Source: an uncultured Helicobacter sp. (GTDB lineage Bacteria > Campylobacterota > Campylobacteria > Campylobacterales > Helicobacteraceae). From it: a stretch of 6,716 nucleotides of DNA. Below, in pieces: positions 5,842-6,716 of this stretch. Within the stretch, counting starts at the first letter, position 1, and each line of letters starts with the position of its first letter. The notes under the pieces are model-generated. The model worked only from the letters and a program-made list of their open reading frames with translations, was not told the DNA's origin and did no database searches. A program made the position numbers and the translations under genes. The DNA is taken from contig CAMXAV010000036.1 of the NCBI GenBank assembly GCA_947179285.1, positions 1 to 6,716 of the forward strand, read 5' to 3'.

Positions 5842-6716
5842 ATGTATGCAGCACTCAAATCCATTGGCGCTTATGTGCCCCCACATTGCGTGAGCAACAA
5901 AGATTTAGAATCCCAAATCGACACGACAGACGAATGGATTGTGCGCCGCACGGGCATCAAGACGCGCTATTTTGCGGGCGATGACGAAACATCGAGCTCG
6001 CTTGGCGTGCGCGCCGCAGCCCAAGCAATCGAGCGCGCACACATCGCAACAAGCGACATCGACCTTGTCGTTGTCGGCACGCTTGCGCCCGACAACATCA
6101 ACATGCCCTCGACCGCCTGCCTCGTCTCTGCCGCGCTCGGAATCCACGATGTCCCCGCGTTTGACATCGCCGCTGCGTGCAGCGGTTTCATCTATTTGCT
6201 ATCAGTCGCCAAGGCATACATCGAATCGGGCATGGCAAAATGCGTGCTCGTTGTGGGCGCTGAAAAGGCGAGCTCGGTGCTCGACCCAAACGACCGCGGC
6301 ACATATATTTTGTTTGGCGATGGCGCGGGCGCGGCGATTATCACCGCCACGCACGACAAAGCAGAATCGATTCTCGATGTGCACATCTCCTCTGATGGCA
6401 AGTATGCCGACTACCTCTACACGCCGCGCCAAACGCTGCAAAACGGCGTGCAACAATGCATGCGCATGCGCGGCAACGAGGTTTTCAAAATCGCCGTGAG
6501 CAAGCTCACGCAAGAAGTCGGCACGATTCTGGCGCGCAACAACCTAAGCGCAAGCGACATCGACTATTTCGTCCCACATCAGGCGAACTACCGCATCATC
6601 AAGGCTGTCGGCGAACATCTCAACTTCACACCCGAACAAACCGTTCTGACCGTGCATCGCTATGGCAACACCTCTGCTGCCTCGATTCCTATGGCAATCA
6701 ATTGTTTGTATGAAGA
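5842..6716 (+). CDS. fabH: Beta-ketoacyl-ACP synthase III (3' end outside window)
   Basis: FabH condenses acetyl-CoA with malonyl-ACP to start fatty-acid chains by the type II pathway in the cytoplasm. The frame is open from the ATG at 5842 to the window end: 291 residues are visible and a few tens are missing compared with the 317-331 residues of related enzymes. The catalytic triad is complete: Cys113 in DIAAACSGF, His246 in [10 protein letters not shown] and Asn276 in RYGNTSAAS, close to E. coli Cys112, His244 and Asn274. [17 protein letters not shown] (residues 28-44) has the Trp32 and Arg36 that hold CoA, and LFGDGAGAA (157-165) is also typical. I prefer ATG 5842 to the overlapping ATG at 5846, which is out of frame. 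The gene follows plsX by 32 bases and has a duplicated ribosome-binding site. A long open frame in another phase (5939-6499) is a by-product of its G+C-rich codons. Confidence 0.97.
   Translation, partial: MYAALKSIGAYVPPHCVSNKDLESQIDTTDEWIVRRTGIKTRYFAGDDETSSSLGVRAAAQAIERAHIATSDIDLVVVGTLAPDNINMPSTACLVSAALGIHDVPAFDIAAACSGFIYLLSVAKAYIESGMAKCVLVVGAEKASSVLDPNDRGTYILFGDGAGAAIITATHDKAESILDVHISSDGKYADYLYTPRQTLQNGVQQCMRMRGNEVFKIAVSKLTQEVGTILARNNLSASDIDYFVPHQANYRIIKAVGEHLNFTPEQTVLTVHRYGNTSAASIPMAINCLYE

Noticed and set aside
5939..6499. 186-residue open frame on the plus strand inside fabH
   Set aside because: It is a different phase of fabH. The Arg/Ser/Thr/Ala-rich product is a frame-shadow; the fabH frame itself has the complete Cys-His-Asn triad.

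Overview
The window reads as ordinary, gene-dense chromosome of a Campylobacterota member, most likely a Helicobacter. The EF-Ts tail, AhpC, Ndk and L32 read like Helicobacter proteins. From memory, metK-ndk-hypothetical-rpmF-plsX-fabH is the order at H. pylori HP0197-HP0202, and tsf-ABC ATPase-fliR is the order in Campylobacter jejuni. Base composition looks close to half G+C by eye, well above H. pylori, so an enterohepatic or higher-GC Helicobacter is more likely; the species is not resolved. No RNA gene, mobile element, CRISPR array or phage gene was seen, and no gene-free stretch exceeds about 125 bases.

Layout. (1) Bases 1-1886, plus strand: the end of tsf (EF-Ts), a LolD-like ABC ATPase and fliR, with 2- and 8-base gaps, so probably one transcript. 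A GC-rich hairpin follows fliR. (2) Bases 1920-2516, minus strand: ahpC, a 2-Cys peroxiredoxin convergent with fliR. (3) Bases 2517-2637: a divergent promoter region between ahpC and metK. It holds an 18-base inverted repeat at the expected ahpC start site. (4) Bases 2638-3792, plus strand: metK (S-adenosylmethionine synthetase). (5) Bases 3793-3887: a short gap with a strong extended -10 promoter. (6) Bases 3888-6716, plus strand: ndk, a DUF177/YceD-like gene, rpmF (L32), plsX and fabH (cut by the window end), closely packed and probably one operon.

The last operon combines nucleotide balance (Ndk), a ribosomal protein and a putative ribosome-linked partner (YceD-like, L32), and two early steps of lipid synthesis: PlsX makes acyl-phosphate for phospholipids and FabH starts fatty-acid chains. 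This could link ribosome and membrane supply to growth. AhpC is a separate oxidative-stress gene read in the opposite direction.

I found no convincing undescribed system. The most interesting signals are small and non-coding: the ahpC inverted repeat, which could be an operator or a 5' RNA hairpin; a perfect 11-base tandem duplication carrying two ribosome-binding sites before fabH; an imperfect tandem duplication of the ndk promoter; and a 7-base tandem repeat at the TTG start of the YceD-like gene.
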